DNA from: Mycolicibacter heraklionensis
GTDB taxonomy: Bacteria > Actinomycetota > Actinomycetes > Mycobacteriales > Mycobacteriaceae
Direction of reading: 5' to 3'
Assembly (NCBI GenBank): GCA_001673575.1
Contig: LZME01000060.1
Coordinates: 1 to 51,805, forward strand
DNA length: 51,805 nucleotides
This document shows, in pieces, positions 33,450 through 43,195 of this stretch. The stretch's first letter is position 1. The number at the start of each line of letters is the position of its first letter. Below the pieces are notes generated by a model that did not search any database, was not told the DNA's origin, and saw only the letters and a list, made by a program, of their open reading frames with translations. The position numbers and the translations under genes are program-made.

Positions 33450-33483
33450 TGGGGGTACGCCCCCGCAAGCGGGGGGACCCCCA
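33450..33483. repeat. GC-rich nested hairpin after the TetR gene
   Basis: TGGGGGT (33450-33456) pairs with ACCCCCA (33477-33483) and, inside, CCCCCGC (33460-33466) pairs with GCGGGGG (33469-33475). The strong stem 19 bases after the TetR stop may end transcription. It resembles GC-rich palindromes dispersed in mycobacterial intergenic regions. Confidence 0.5.
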
Positions 33484-33517
33484 CCCGCCTGAGCGTGCGC
33501 GTCTGCACGCGACACGC

Positions 33518-33539
33518 CGCAGAAAACTGACATTCTGCG
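33518..33539. repeat. 7-bp inverted repeat CGCAGAA-N8-TTCTGCG
   Basis: CGCAGAA (33518-33524) and TTCTGCG (33533-33539) form a perfect inverted repeat in the 241-bp gap before the DUF35 gene. It shares ATTCTGCG with the repeats at 24074 and 24138 and with 41050, so it may be another binding site of the regulator acting at 24 kb. Confidence 0.4.
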
Positions 33540-33623
33540 CACTCTCGCGCGACCGGTTCCGCCACCGCACGCTCCGGATGGTCCGTTCAGGCTTCCCTAG
33601 CAGTACGCACGTATGCTCTAATC

Positions 33624-33638
33624 GAGAATGTGATTTCC
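33624..33638. promoter_or_regulatory. Degenerate GAGAA-N5-TTCTC site before the DUF35 gene
   Basis: GAGAATGTGATTTCC keeps the complete left arm (with the flanking C) and three of five bases of the right arm. It lies 34 bases before the ATG at 33673, in the same position as the better sites elsewhere. Less certain than those. Confidence 0.4.
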
Positions 33639-33672
33639 ACTTTGTGCGTGTCCGCCTGGAAGACCGCCACCC

Positions 33673-34089
33673 ATGCGTAAGGCCCTCGCTGCCGACGTCA
33701 CGAATTGGCCCGACGAGAACCTGGCCCTGATCGGCAGCCAGTGCGCGGATTGCCAAGCCACGGTCTGGCCCCGCCAGGATCACTGCCCGCGGTGCAGCGG
33801 CCCGCAGATGCAGGACCGGTTGCTACCCCGCCAAGGCACCTTGGAGGCCTGGACCACTCAGGGCTTCGTCCCGAAGCTGCCCTACGCCGGCGGCGAGACC
33901 GCTGAGGGCTTCACTCCCTACGGAATTGGGCTGGTCCGACTCGGCGACGTGGTCCAGGTCGAGGCTCGCCTGACCGAATCCGACCCCGCCAAGCTGAAAT
34001 TCGGCATGAACGTCGAACTGACCATGGTGCCGTTCTACGTCGACGACGACGGGACCGAGATTCTCACCTGGGCATTCCAGCCCGTCTAA
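33673..34089 (+). CDS. DUF35/OB-fold Zn-ribbon protein, thiolase partner
   Basis: This 138-residue protein has an N-terminal zinc ribbon with four cysteines (C24, C27, C38, C41 in QCADCQ and HCPRCSG) and a C-terminal OB fold (about 50-138; GTLEAWTTQGF, FTPYGIGLVRLGDVVQVEA). DUF35 proteins bind acyl-CoA and form complexes with thiolase-fold proteins, as in the Ltp2/ChsH2 steroid side-chain aldolase. The next gene, 13 bp on, encodes such a thiolase-fold protein, so a complex is very likely. Confidence 0.9.
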   Translation: MRKALAADVTNWPDENLALIGSQCADCQATVWPRQDHCPRCSGPQMQDRLLPRQGTLEAWTTQGFVPKLPYAGGETAEGFTPYGIGLVRLGDVVQVEARLTESDPAKLKFGMNVELTMVPFYVDDDGTEILTWAFQPV

Positions 34090-34102
34090 GGAGACCTGGA
34101 CC

Positions 34103-35257
34103 ATGACGGTAGCGAACAACGATGTGGCGATCATCGGGGTCGGCCTGCACCCCTTCGGCCGCTTCGACAAGTCGGCGATGCAGATGGGCGCCGAGGCCAT
34201 CCACCTGGCCCTGGCCGATGCCGGGGCGCAGTGGCGCGACATCCAGTTCGGTGTGGGCGGCAGCTACGAGATCTCCAATCCGGATGCGGTGACACGGCTG
34301 GTCGGCCTGACCGGCATCCCGTTCACCAACGTGTTCAACGCCTGCGCCACTGCGGCCACCGCCACCCAGGTCTGCGCCGACAACATCCGGTCCGGTAAGT
34401 ACGACATCGGCATCGCAATCGGCATGGACAAACACCCCCGCGGTGCGTTCACCGACGACCCGGCCAAGCTGGCCCTGCCGGCCTGGTACGCCGAGAACGG
34501 GCAGTTCGTCACCACCAAGTTCTTCGGCATGAAGGCCAACCGCTACCTGCACGACCACGGCATCTCGGCGCGCACGCTGGCCAAGGTCGCCGCCAAGAAC
34601 TTCCGCAACGGCGCGTTGAACCCCAACGCATTCCGGCGCAAGCCGATGTCCGAAGACGCCATCCTCGACTCGACGGTGCTCAACTACCCGCTCACCCAAT
34701 TCATGTTCTGCGCACCGGACGAGGGTGCGGCCGCAGTGGTCATGTGTCGCGCCGACATCGCACACCGTTTCAGCGGTAAGCCGGTCTACCTGCAGGCCAC
34801 CGAGATCCGCACCCGCACCTACGGCGCCTACGAGGTGCATGCGACCTCGGCTCCGATCACCGAAGACGTGTCACCGACGGTCTACGCCGCTCGCGCCGCC
34901 TTCGAAAAGGCCGGCGTGACACCGGAAGACGTCGACGTGGTCCAGTTGCAGGACACCGACGCCGGAGCCGAGATCATCCACATGGCCGAGTGCGGCTTCT
35001 GCGCCGACGGCGACCAGGAGAAGCTGCTGGCCGACGGGGCAACCGAGATCAGCGGGTCACTGCCGGTCAACACCGACGGCGGGCTGATCGCCAACGGTGA
35101 GCCGATCGGCGCCTCGGGACTGCGCCAGCTGCACGAGCTGGTGCTGCAACTGCGCGGCCAGGCCGGTGACCGTCAGGTGCCCGGGGGCCCGAAGGTGGGA
35201 TTCGCGCAGGTCTACGGCGCACCTGGCACGGCGTCGGCATCGATCGTCACGGTCTGA
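34103..35257 (+). CDS. Thiolase-fold lipid-transfer-type protein (Ltp/SCPx-like), possible retro-aldolase
   Basis: This 384-residue thiolase-superfamily protein has VAIIGVGLHPFGRF, the nucleophile-loop cysteine in NACATAAT (about residue 82), and QDTDAGAEIIHMAECG. The C-terminal catalytic motif GHPxGxxG is GEPIGASGL (His to Glu), and the second cysteine is absent (VYGAPGTASAS). Loss of these two residues argues against ordinary thiolysis. Ltp2-type enzymes of this family instead perform retro-aldol cleavage with tyrosines, and TYGAYE and QVYGAPG are present here. The DUF35 partner gene precedes it; GGAGA lies 8 bases before the ATG. Reaction inferred, not proven. Confidence 0.87.
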   Translation: MTVANNDVAIIGVGLHPFGRFDKSAMQMGAEAIHLALADAGAQWRDIQFGVGGSYEISNPDAVTRLVGLTGIPFTNVFNACATAATATQVCADNIRSGKYDIGIAIGMDKHPRGAFTDDPAKLALPAWYAENGQFVTTKFFGMKANRYLHDHGISARTLAKVAAKNFRNGALNPNAFRRKPMSEDAILDSTVLNYPLTQFMFCAPDEGAAAVVMCRADIAHRFSGKPVYLQATEIRTRTYGAYEVHATSAPITEDVSPTVYAARAAFEKAGVTPEDVDVVQLQDTDAGAEIIHMAECGFCADGDQEKLLADGATEISGSLPVNTDGGLIANGEPIGASGLRQLHELVLQLRGQAGDRQVPGGPKVGFAQVYGAPGTASASIVTV

Positions 35258-35272
35258 GCCGGCGCCGGAGCG

Positions 35273-36298
35273 CTAATCGCCCAACCCCGGCGGCGGCCGG
35301 TAGGCCGGTTCATACCCGTCGATCCGGATCGGGCTGCCCACCAGCCGGAAATCGCCTGCCGTAACGACCATTTCCGGATGCTCCTTGAGGGCTTCGGGCA
35401 GTGTGCGCACCGCCGCCGCCGGGATGCCCAGCGGACGCAGCCGTGCCTCCCAGCCCGCCGCGGTGTCGCCGGCAAGCGCGGCGGTGACCACCGCCAGCAC
35501 CTCGTCACGGCGGGCCGCACGCTGCGCCATCGTCGCGAAGCCCTCGATACCAGCTTCCGTGGCAAAGGCCTTCCAGAATCCGTCATGGGTGACGAACAAG
35601 GCCAGATACCCCTGGGCCGTCGGGAAGAGCTGCGCGGGAACGTAATACGAGTGCGCACCGTGCGGGTGCCGCTGAGGTTCGACGCCGTCGTTGAGGTAGG
35701 CCGACGCCCGGTAGTTCAACTGCGAGAGCATCACGTCCAGCAACGACACCTCCACCTGCCCGCCGCGGCCGCTGACGATCTGCGCCAGCAGACCCAGTGC
35801 CGCCGTCAGCCCGGTGGAGTTGTCCGCCGAGGAGTAGCCCGGCAGGGTCGGCGGCGCGTCCGGGTCGCCGGTCATCGCGGCGATCCCGGTGGCGGCCTGG
35901 ATCACGTAGTCGAAGGCCGGTTCGTCGCCGCCGTCCAGGCCGAACCCGGTCAGCGCGACGCAGACGATCTTCGGATTGAAGCGCCGCAACGACTCATAGG
36001 TCAGCCCCAGTCGGCGGATCACCGACGGTTTCATATTCACCAGCAGCGCATGGGATTCGGCAACGAGTTCGCCCAGTGCGGCCTGCCCGGCCTCCGACGC
36101 CAGATCCAGTTGGATGCTGGTCTTGTTGCGGTTGAGGCTGGCGAAGTAGCTCGGGCCGACCTGGCGGGAGATCTCCCCGCCCGGCGGTTCGATCTTGATG
36201 ACCTCGGCGCCGAGGTCGGCCAGCAGCATGGTGGCGTACGGGCCGGCCAGCATCACCCCCACTTCGAGGATGCGGATTCCGGCAAGCGGTCCGCTCAC
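35273..36298 (-). CDS. CaiB/BaiF (family III) CoA-transferase, short form
   Basis: This 341-residue family III CoA-transferase is somewhat shorter than the usual 380-410. It has LAGIRILEVGVMLAGPYATM, GAEVIKIEPPGGEISR, LNRNKTSIQLDL, and the catalytic region EPAFDYVIQAATGIAAMTG (D about 130). It is close to alpha-methylacyl-CoA racemase relatives in length and layout, so racemisation of a 2-methylacyl-CoA is an alternative. The GTG start directly follows the LLM gene stop (no gap). Last gene of the yrbE-mutase operon. Confidence 0.85.
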   Translation of the reverse strand: MSGPLAGIRILEVGVMLAGPYATMLLADLGAEVIKIEPPGGEISRQVGPSYFASLNRNKTSIQLDLASEAGQAALGELVAESHALLVNMKPSVIRRLGLTYESLRRFNPKIVCVALTGFGLDGGDEPAFDYVIQAATGIAAMTGDPDAPPTLPGYSSADNSTGLTAALGLLAQIVSGRGGQVEVSLLDVMLSQLNYRASAYLNDGVEPQRHPHGAHSYYVPAQLFPTAQGYLALFVTHDGFWKAFATEAGIEGFATMAQRAARRDEVLAVVTAALAGDTAAGWEARLRPLGIPAAAVRTLPEALKEHPEMVVTAGDFRLVGSPIRIDGYEPAYRPPPGLGD

Positions 36299-37252
36299 CT
36301 ACACGGCCTTGGCTAGTTCGGCGATCACCTCGCGGGTGCGGTACTTGGAGGCGATCAATTCATCACGGGTGTCACCGATCGGCAGCAGCCGCACCGACAG
36401 ATCGGTCACCCCGGCGTCGGCGAACTGCTTGAACCGCTTCAGGATTGATTCCTCATCGCCGGCCGCGCACAGGTCGCCGACATTGCGGGCCGAACCGCGG
36501 TCCAGCAGCCGCTGATAGTTGGGCGAAGTCTCGGCTTCGGCCAGGATGCGGTTGGCACGATCCTTGGCGGCCTCGATCTCGGAATTGGCGCACAGGGTGA
36601 CGGGGATGCCGGCCACGATGCGCGGTTGCGGTTTGCCCGCATCGGCCGCGGCCTTGTTGATCTTCGGGGCGATGTGCTCGGCGATCGCCTTCTCGTCGGC
36701 CATCCACAGCGACGTGCCGTCGGCGTGCTCGCCGGCGATCTGCAACATCACCGGGCCGAGCGCGGCCACCAGCACCGGCATCTTGGTGTCGGCGCCCAGG
36801 GCGGTCGGGTTGTGCACGGTGAAGTGATCGTTCTCGACGTCCACCGGTCCGGGGCCGGCAAGGGCGGCGCCCAGCACCTGCAGATAGTCGCGGGTGTAGG
36901 CAGCGGGCTTGTCATAGGGCAGGCCGAGCATGTCCCGGATGATCCAGTGGTGCGACGGCCCCACGCCCAGCGCCAGCCGGCCGCCGGACACGGCGTGCAC
37001 CGAAAGCGCCTGGCGGGCAAGAGCGATGGGGTGCTGAGCTTGCAAGGGCACCACGGCGGTGCCGAGTTCGATTCGGGTGCTGTGCGATGCCATCAGCGCC
37101 ACCATGGTCAGCAGGTCGAAGTCGTCGGGCACCTGCGGCATCCACGCGGTGGCCAGCCCCGCCGTGTCGGCCCACTCGATGTCGGAGATCAGCTTGGCGA
37201 CCTTGCGCGCCATATCACCGCGTTCGGCGCCGATCATCACCCCAAGTCGCAT
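36299..37252 (-). CDS. F420-dependent LLM-class oxidoreductase
   Basis: This 317-residue luciferase-like TIM-barrel protein has MRLGVMIGAERGD, ADTAGLATAWMPQVPDDFDLLTMVALMA, IELGTAVVPLQAQHPIALARQ and GRLALGVGPSHHWIIRDMLG. These match F420-dependent LLM oxidoreductases of actinobacteria (the TIGR03564-like group). Such enzymes reduce or oxidise C=C or C=O bonds with coenzyme F420. It lies 2 bp after the mutase small subunit and upstream of the CoA-transferase, so its substrate is probably a CoA ester made or used by the mutase. Confidence 0.88.
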   Translation of the reverse strand: MRLGVMIGAERGDMARKVAKLISDIEWADTAGLATAWMPQVPDDFDLLTMVALMASHSTRIELGTAVVPLQAQHPIALARQALSVHAVSGGRLALGVGPSHHWIIRDMLGLPYDKPAAYTRDYLQVLGAALAGPGPVDVENDHFTVHNPTALGADTKMPVLVAALGPVMLQIAGEHADGTSLWMADEKAIAEHIAPKINKAAADAGKPQPRIVAGIPVTLCANSEIEAAKDRANRILAEAETSPNYQRLLDRGSARNVGDLCAAGDEESILKRFKQFADAGVTDLSVRLLPIGDTRDELIASKYRTREVIAELAKAV

Positions 37253-37254
37253 AG

Positions 37255-37685
37255 CTAGCGCGCCTCCGCCTTCTCGACCACCTCGCGCACCCCGGTCACC
37301 AGATCATCCAAAGACGTTCCGGTGGGAAAGACCGCTGCGGCACCGGCTTCCAACAGCTTGGGGACGTCGCCCTGCGGGATGGTGCCGCCGACCACGACCG
37401 CGATGTCCCCGCCGTCCGCGGCGCGCAGCGCCTCGACGATGCGACCGGTCAAGGCGACGTGCGCGCCGGACAGGATGCTCAGCCCCACCACCGCCACGTC
37501 CTCCTGCAGGGCGGTGGCGACGATGTCCTCGACGCGTTGCCGGATGCCGGTGTAGATGACCTCGAAGCCGGCATCGCGCAGGGTCCGGGCGACGATCTTG
37601 GCCCCGCGATCATGGCCGTCGAGACCGGGTTTGGCGACCAGGACCCGGGCCGGGACGGCCGCGGAGGGAGAGTGCGGAGAAGTCA

Positions 37686-37686
<1 letters not shown>
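37255..37686 (-). CDS. Cobalamin-binding small subunit of an acyl-CoA mutase
   Basis: This 143-residue B12-binding domain has RVLVAKPGLDGHDRGAKIVA with DGHDRG as the DxHxxG motif supplying the lower-axial histidine (about residues 24-29), VGLSILSGAHV and VVGGTIPQGDVPKL. The length and separate gene match the small subunits of isobutyryl- and 2-hydroxyisobutyryl-CoA mutases. It shares one base with the stop of the large subunit gene, so the two are translated together. Confidence 0.94.
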
Positions 37687-39263
<1,577 letters not shown>

Positions 39264-39333
39264 CGATGGATACGGTACTTGCAAAAAAGGAGAATGCCAA
39301 TACCACTACCGCGACGTGCGGAGATGCCGTCAG

Positions 39334-40188
39334 CTAACCGGCCAGGTTGAAGTTGCCGCTGGCCCCGTAAACCGACAACGAGACCAACAGCGTCACCGAG
39401 ACGACGACGATCAGCGAGGTCCGCACCGCATTGCCCACCGCGACGCCGACCCCGGCCGGACCCCCTGCGGCGAAGTAGCCGAAATAGGTATGGATCAACA
39501 AGATGGTGATCGCCATCAAGAAGGCCTGCAGGAACGACCACAACAGGTCGATGGGATTGAGGAACGTGCGGAAATAGTGGTCGTAGAGGCCGGCCGACTG
39601 CCCGAACAAGAACACCGTGGTGAAGCGACTGGCCACGAACGACAGGATCACCGCGATGGCATAGAGCGGAACGATCGCCACCAGCCCGGCGACGATGCGG
39701 GTGCTGACCAGGTAGGCGATCGGGCGGATGGCCATCGACTCCAGCGCGTCGATCTCCTCGTTGATCCGCATGGCGCCCAACTGCGCGGTGACACCGGCGC
39801 CGAAGGTGGCGGCCAGACCGATCCCGGCGACCACCGGGGCCGAGATGCGCACGTTGATGAACGCCGCCAGGAATCCGGTCAGGGCCTCGATGCCGATGTT
39901 GCCCAGTGAGCTGTAGCCCTGCACCGCCAGCGTGCCGCCGGCCGCCAGGGTCAGGAAGCCGACAATCACCACGGTGCCGCCGATCATCGCCAGCGTGCCG
40001 GTGCCCATGCTGATCTCGGCGATCAGCCGGATGACCTCGCGGCGGTAGTGCGCGAACGCGAACGGTGTGGTGGCGATCGCCTTGCCGTAGAACAGGGTGT
40101 GGTCGCCGATGCGTCCCATCGCGGCGATCGGTCGCCGAAGCTGCCGGGTGACACCGGGATAGACGGCGGCCAGAGCACGAAGTGCCAC
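39334..40188 (-). CDS. YrbE-B/MlaE-type ABC permease (YrbE4B-like), without mce genes
   Basis: This 284-residue integral membrane permease of the MlaE/YrbE family has about five hydrophobic segments, including GTLAMIGGTVVIVGFLTLAA and IPLYA-type helices, and the family loop AQLGAMRINEEIDALESMAI near residues 135-155. The sequence style is that of mycobacterial YrbE4B. YrbE proteins form the membrane channel of Mce lipid importers. Here the pair is not followed by mceA-F; the next gene is the B12 mutase. It lies 3 bp after yrbEA. Confidence 0.93.
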   Translation of the reverse strand: MALRALAAVYPGVTRQLRRPIAAMGRIGDHTLFYGKAIATTPFAFAHYRREVIRLIAEISMGTGTLAMIGGTVVIVGFLTLAAGGTLAVQGYSSLGNIGIEALTGFLAAFINVRISAPVVAGIGLAATFGAGVTAQLGAMRINEEIDALESMAIRPIAYLVSTRIVAGLVAIVPLYAIAVILSFVASRFTTVFLFGQSAGLYDHYFRTFLNPIDLLWSFLQAFLMAITILLIHTYFGYFAAGGPAGVGVAVGNAVRTSLIVVVSVTLLVSLSVYGASGNFNLAG

Positions 40189-40191
40189 GGC

Positions 40192-40998
40192 TCAGCGCGC
40201 CGTCATTTTGATGCCGATCGCGGTGACCACCACGTTGACCACGAACAGTGACATGAAGGCGTACACCACCGTTTCGTTCACCGCGTTGCCGACGGCCTTG
40301 GCGCCGCCGCCGGAGATCGTCAGGCCGCGGTAGCAGGCGACCATTCCCGCGATCAGACCGAACAGCGCTGCCTTGACGCAGGAGATGACCAGCTCGGGCA
40401 CCCCGGTCAGCAGGGTGATCCCGGCCGCGAACGCGCCCGGGTTGACGTCTTGCACGAACACCGAGAACACGTAGCCGCCGAGAATGCCGATGATCACCAC
40501 GAGGCTGTTGAGCAGCAACGCCACCAGCCCGGCGGCGAGCATCCGCGGTGTCACCAGCCGCTGCACCGGGTTGATCCCCAAGACCTCCATGGCGTCGATC
40601 TCTTCACGAATGGTGCGCGACCCCAAGTCGGCACACATCGCGGTGGCCCCGGCCCCCGCCACGATCAGCACCGTCACCATCGGTCCGACCTGGGTGACCG
40701 CGCCGAACGCCGCACCGGCACCGGACAGGTCGGCCGCACCGAGCTCACGCAGCAGGATGTTGAGAATGAAGCTGACCAGGACGGTGAAGGGTATGGCCAC
40801 CAGCAACGTGGGCGCGAGCGAGACGCGCGCGACGAACCAGGACTGCTCGATGAATTCCCGGGCCTGGAACGGGCGCTTGAACAAGAACCTGACCGCGTCC
40901 ACCGACATGGTGAAGAGCCCGCCGACCGCCTCCATCGGCCCCGCCAGGCGAACCATCGCCGATTCCGGGGACCAGCGGATCAGGTCCTTCATCCCCAT
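40192..40998 (-). CDS. YrbE-A/MlaE-type ABC permease (YrbE4A-like), without mce genes
   Basis: This 268-residue permease closely resembles mycobacterial YrbE4A in its central part: RRPFQ-like FKRPFQAREFIEQSW, SLAPTLLVAIPFTVLVSF, LLRELGAADLSGAGAAFG, CADLGSRTIREEIDAMEVLG. Five or so membrane helices. The start with GGGAGGAG nine bases upstream is clear. First gene of a six-gene operon (yrbEA, yrbEB, mutase large and small, LLM oxidoreductase, CoA-transferase). No ATPase or Mce protein is encoded here, so partners must come from elsewhere in the genome, perhaps shared Mce components. Confidence 0.94.
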   Translation of the reverse strand: MGMKDLIRWSPESAMVRLAGPMEAVGGLFTMSVDAVRFLFKRPFQAREFIEQSWFVARVSLAPTLLVAIPFTVLVSFILNILLRELGAADLSGAGAAFGAVTQVGPMVTVLIVAGAGATAMCADLGSRTIREEIDAMEVLGINPVQRLVTPRMLAAGLVALLLNSLVVIIGILGGYVFSVFVQDVNPGAFAAGITLLTGVPELVISCVKAALFGLIAGMVACYRGLTISGGGAKAVGNAVNETVVYAFMSLFVVNVVVTAIGIKMTAR

Positions 40999-41085
40999 AC
41001 AGACAGGCTCCTCCCGAGACAGTGCGCGTGAATCCTATCCGATTCGTGGATTCTGCGATACTCGATTCTAGTTTTTATGCACACT

Positions 41086-41093
41086 CATTCTCG
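41086..41093. promoter_or_regulatory. Half-site CATTCTCG before yrbEA
   Basis: In the 114-bp gap upstream of yrbEA, CATTCTCG matches one arm of the GAGAA-N5-TTCTC sites, but the other arm is not recognisable. ATTCTGCG, the repeat found at 24 kb and 33.5 kb, lies at 41050-41057. The gap contains the operon promoter; the sites are weak. Confidence 0.25.
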
Positions 41094-41112
41094 TTTGGAG
41101 CAAATGAGTCAT

Positions 41113-41946
41113 CTATAGCCGGCCGTCGACCCGCAGATCGGGGTGCACCCACGCCGGTGACCTGCGCTCTTTGAAGGCGCGGAACCCTTCGACGGCTTCC
41201 GGCGCACCCAGGCTGGTGTTCATCCCGATCCGGTCGAACAGGCCGAGGTAGGAGTCCAGGCTGGACTTGACCACGGCGCGCGCGGCCGGCGCGGTGCGGC
41301 AGCACTGCGCCAGCACGTCGCGCGCGGTGTCGGCCAGCTCCTCGTGCGGAACCACACGTGCCACCATGCCCCAGTCGAGGGCTTCCTGCGCGCCGAAGGT
41401 GCGGCCGGTGAACATCAGGTCGCGGGTTCGGACCGGCCCGACCACCCGCGCCAGCATCTGGCTGTAGTAGGTGTCGGCGATGCCGCGGAACAGCTCGGGC
41501 ACCCGGAAGGTGGCCCGGTCGCTGACCACAGCCACATCGCTACAGAGCGCGATCTGCAGTCCGCCGCCCTGGCACAGCCCGTTGACCGCGGAGACCACCG
41601 GTTTGACCGAGCTGCGCAGGGTGTCGAACGGGGTGATGTCCATGCCCAGTGCGGCCCCGAACGTGAGCCAGTCGTCCGCTCCCCCGCCGCCCATGTCGCC
41701 GCCGGGCGCGAATACGTCTGCGGTACCGGTGATCAACAGCCCTGCCAGCTCCGGATCCTGATTGACCCGGCCCACCGCGTAGCGCAGGCCGAAGTACATG
41801 GCCGGCGTCATCGCGTTGCGGGCCTCGGGGCGATCCAGGGTGCAGACCGCGATCGGGCCCTCCCGCCGAAACGTCAGGTACGGCGTTCCCAGCCAATCAC
41901 CGTCGGGCGGGCCCGACGAGGCCTGCCCCTGCGCGTGAGCATCCAT
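41113..41946 (-). CDS. Enoyl-CoA hydratase/isomerase family protein
   Basis: This 277-residue crotonase has RPEARNAMTPAMYF, an altered oxyanion loop FAPGGDMGGGG, CQGGGLQIALCSD (Gln at the Glu144 position) and FRVPELFRGIADTYYS (Glu164 equivalent kept in VPEL). One catalytic glutamate remains, so isomerase or specialised hydratase activity is possible. N-terminal 20 residues look disordered. Follows the kinase gene at 41987 by 40 bp in the same direction and lies upstream of the yrbE operon. Confidence 0.87.
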   Translation of the reverse strand: MDAHAQGQASSGPPDGDWLGTPYLTFRREGPIAVCTLDRPEARNAMTPAMYFGLRYAVGRVNQDPELAGLLITGTADVFAPGGDMGGGGADDWLTFGAALGMDITPFDTLRSSVKPVVSAVNGLCQGGGLQIALCSDVAVVSDRATFRVPELFRGIADTYYSQMLARVVGPVRTRDLMFTGRTFGAQEALDWGMVARVVPHEELADTARDVLAQCCRTAPAARAVVKSSLDSYLGLFDRIGMNTSLGAPEAVEGFRAFKERRSPAWVHPDLRVDGRL

Positions 41947-41986
41947 CAGACCCCGACCTCTCCTTGTTCGGCGTGGACCCTCGGGC

Positions 41987-43075
41987 TCAGCCGGCCAGCT
42001 CGCCCACCAGCTCCAGGGTGCCCAGATCGCGGATGGCCTGACATCCGCGCTGCAGCATCGTGACGAACATGTCGTCGCCGCGATCGGTATCTGTTGCGAA
42101 CACCAATCCGAGCGCGCAGATCAGCGGTACCTGCAGCGCGCCGAACCGGTAGTCCTGCCAACAGGTTTCCCGGTCGTAGTCGCGGACGCCGTGGCTCAGC
42201 AGCGCGCTGTGATAGGCGGTGACCAGGTCGGCTTCGATCTCTTTGCGCAGTTCGGGCGCCAAGCTGGTGCCGGTGAAGAAGGCCAGGTCGCGCGCCGGCA
42301 GCCCCACACCCAGCGTCTGCCAATCGACCACCCAGATCTGGTCCCCGTCGGGGCTGAACAGCATGTTGTCCAGCCGATAGTCACCATGAATCAACGCGAA
42401 CCGGCCCAGCGGCGCCGACACCCACGGCGTGATCAGGTCCAGCGCCGCGGTCAATGTCGCGCAGTCGGCATCGCCGAGCTGGGCGCCGAGCCGCTGCACG
42501 CATGCCTCGGCGCACATCCGGGCGATGTCCCCCATGCCCTTGGCGCCGGCCTCGTCCAGCTGGGTCATGGCCAGGCCGGGGAAGGTAAGCCAGCGCTGGT
42601 CGCACCAGGTGGGCGCGTGCAACCCGGCCAGGGCGGTCACCGCCAGCCGGGCCTGGCGTTCACCGCAGCCGGCGAGCTGATCGCCCTGGACCGCCGGCGC
42701 TCGATCGGAGAGCAGCAGGGCGTACTCGGTTGCGTCATCGGTGATTTCGCAGTGGAAGCACTGCGGTATCGGAATCTTGACGCCGGCGGCCACCTCGCTG
42801 TAGAAAGCGCACTCGCTGCGATAGCCCAGCACGACGCGATCACGGACGGCGTCGTCGCCGGCCGGCAGCTTGATCACGAAGCTGGCCGGCAGGTCGCCGG
42901 GGTTGTCGGCGTAGCGGGCCGCCACCCGATAGGTGGCTCCGGTCTGGCCGGTGCCGACCGGGGTGACATCGACCGAGGCCACCTCGACCGGTTCGCCCCG
43001 GGCGCTCAACACGGCCGACAGCCACTGGCTGGTCACGTCGTGCGGATGGCGTGGTATCTGTCGTACGGAAGTCAT
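41987..43075 (-). CDS. APH-family phosphotransferase (EcKinase/COG3173-like)
   Basis: This 362-residue aminoglycoside-phosphotransferase-fold kinase has the nucleotide-binding N-lobe (TGQTGATYRVAARYAD, SFVIKLPAGDD), catalytic loop LIHGDYRLDNMLF (Asp and Asn; about residue 245) and metal-binding WVVDWQTLGVGLPARDLAF (about 265). ATG 43075 has GGAG eight bases upstream; the longer frame lacks one. Such proteins phosphorylate hydroxyl groups on small molecules or hydroxyacyl-CoAs. Coupled with the crotonase at 41113, it may phosphorylate a hydroxyacyl-CoA to aid elimination, an inference by analogy with the second kinase at 48722. Confidence 0.88.
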   Translation of the reverse strand: MTSVRQIPRHPHDVTSQWLSAVLSARGEPVEVASVDVTPVGTGQTGATYRVAARYADNPGDLPASFVIKLPAGDDAVRDRVVLGYRSECAFYSEVAAGVKIPIPQCFHCEITDDATEYALLLSDRAPAVQGDQLAGCGERQARLAVTALAGLHAPTWCDQRWLTFPGLAMTQLDEAGAKGMGDIARMCAEACVQRLGAQLGDADCATLTAALDLITPWVSAPLGRFALIHGDYRLDNMLFSPDGDQIWVVDWQTLGVGLPARDLAFFTGTSLAPELRKEIEADLVTAYHSALLSHGVRDYDRETCWQDYRFGALQVPLICALGLVFATDTDRGDDMFVTMLQRGCQAIRDLGTLELVGELAG

Positions 43076-43195
43076 CGGTCGCACTCCGGCGCAAGGGAAC
43101 TCATAGTCAATGCCCGTCCGGGCGGCCAATTCCGCCCACGCCGGGAGACGCTACAGTAAGAATTTCAGTATGGTCAACGAAATGAGGTCCCGCAG

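Noticed and set aside
39286-39300. GAGAA-N5-TTCTC site before the mutase gene
   Set aside because: GAGAATG is present but the second arm is not (CAATACC), and the gene is probably transcribed from the yrbEA promoter.
39334-40998. Complete mce operon following the yrbE genes
   Set aside because: I looked for Mce-type proteins on both sides; the neighbours are a B12 mutase and a crotonase, so only the permease pair is present.
43145-43185. Another GAGAA-N5-TTCTC site before the carboxyltransferase
   Set aside because: AAGAATTTCAG only faintly resembles one arm; no palindrome with the right spacing could be drawn.
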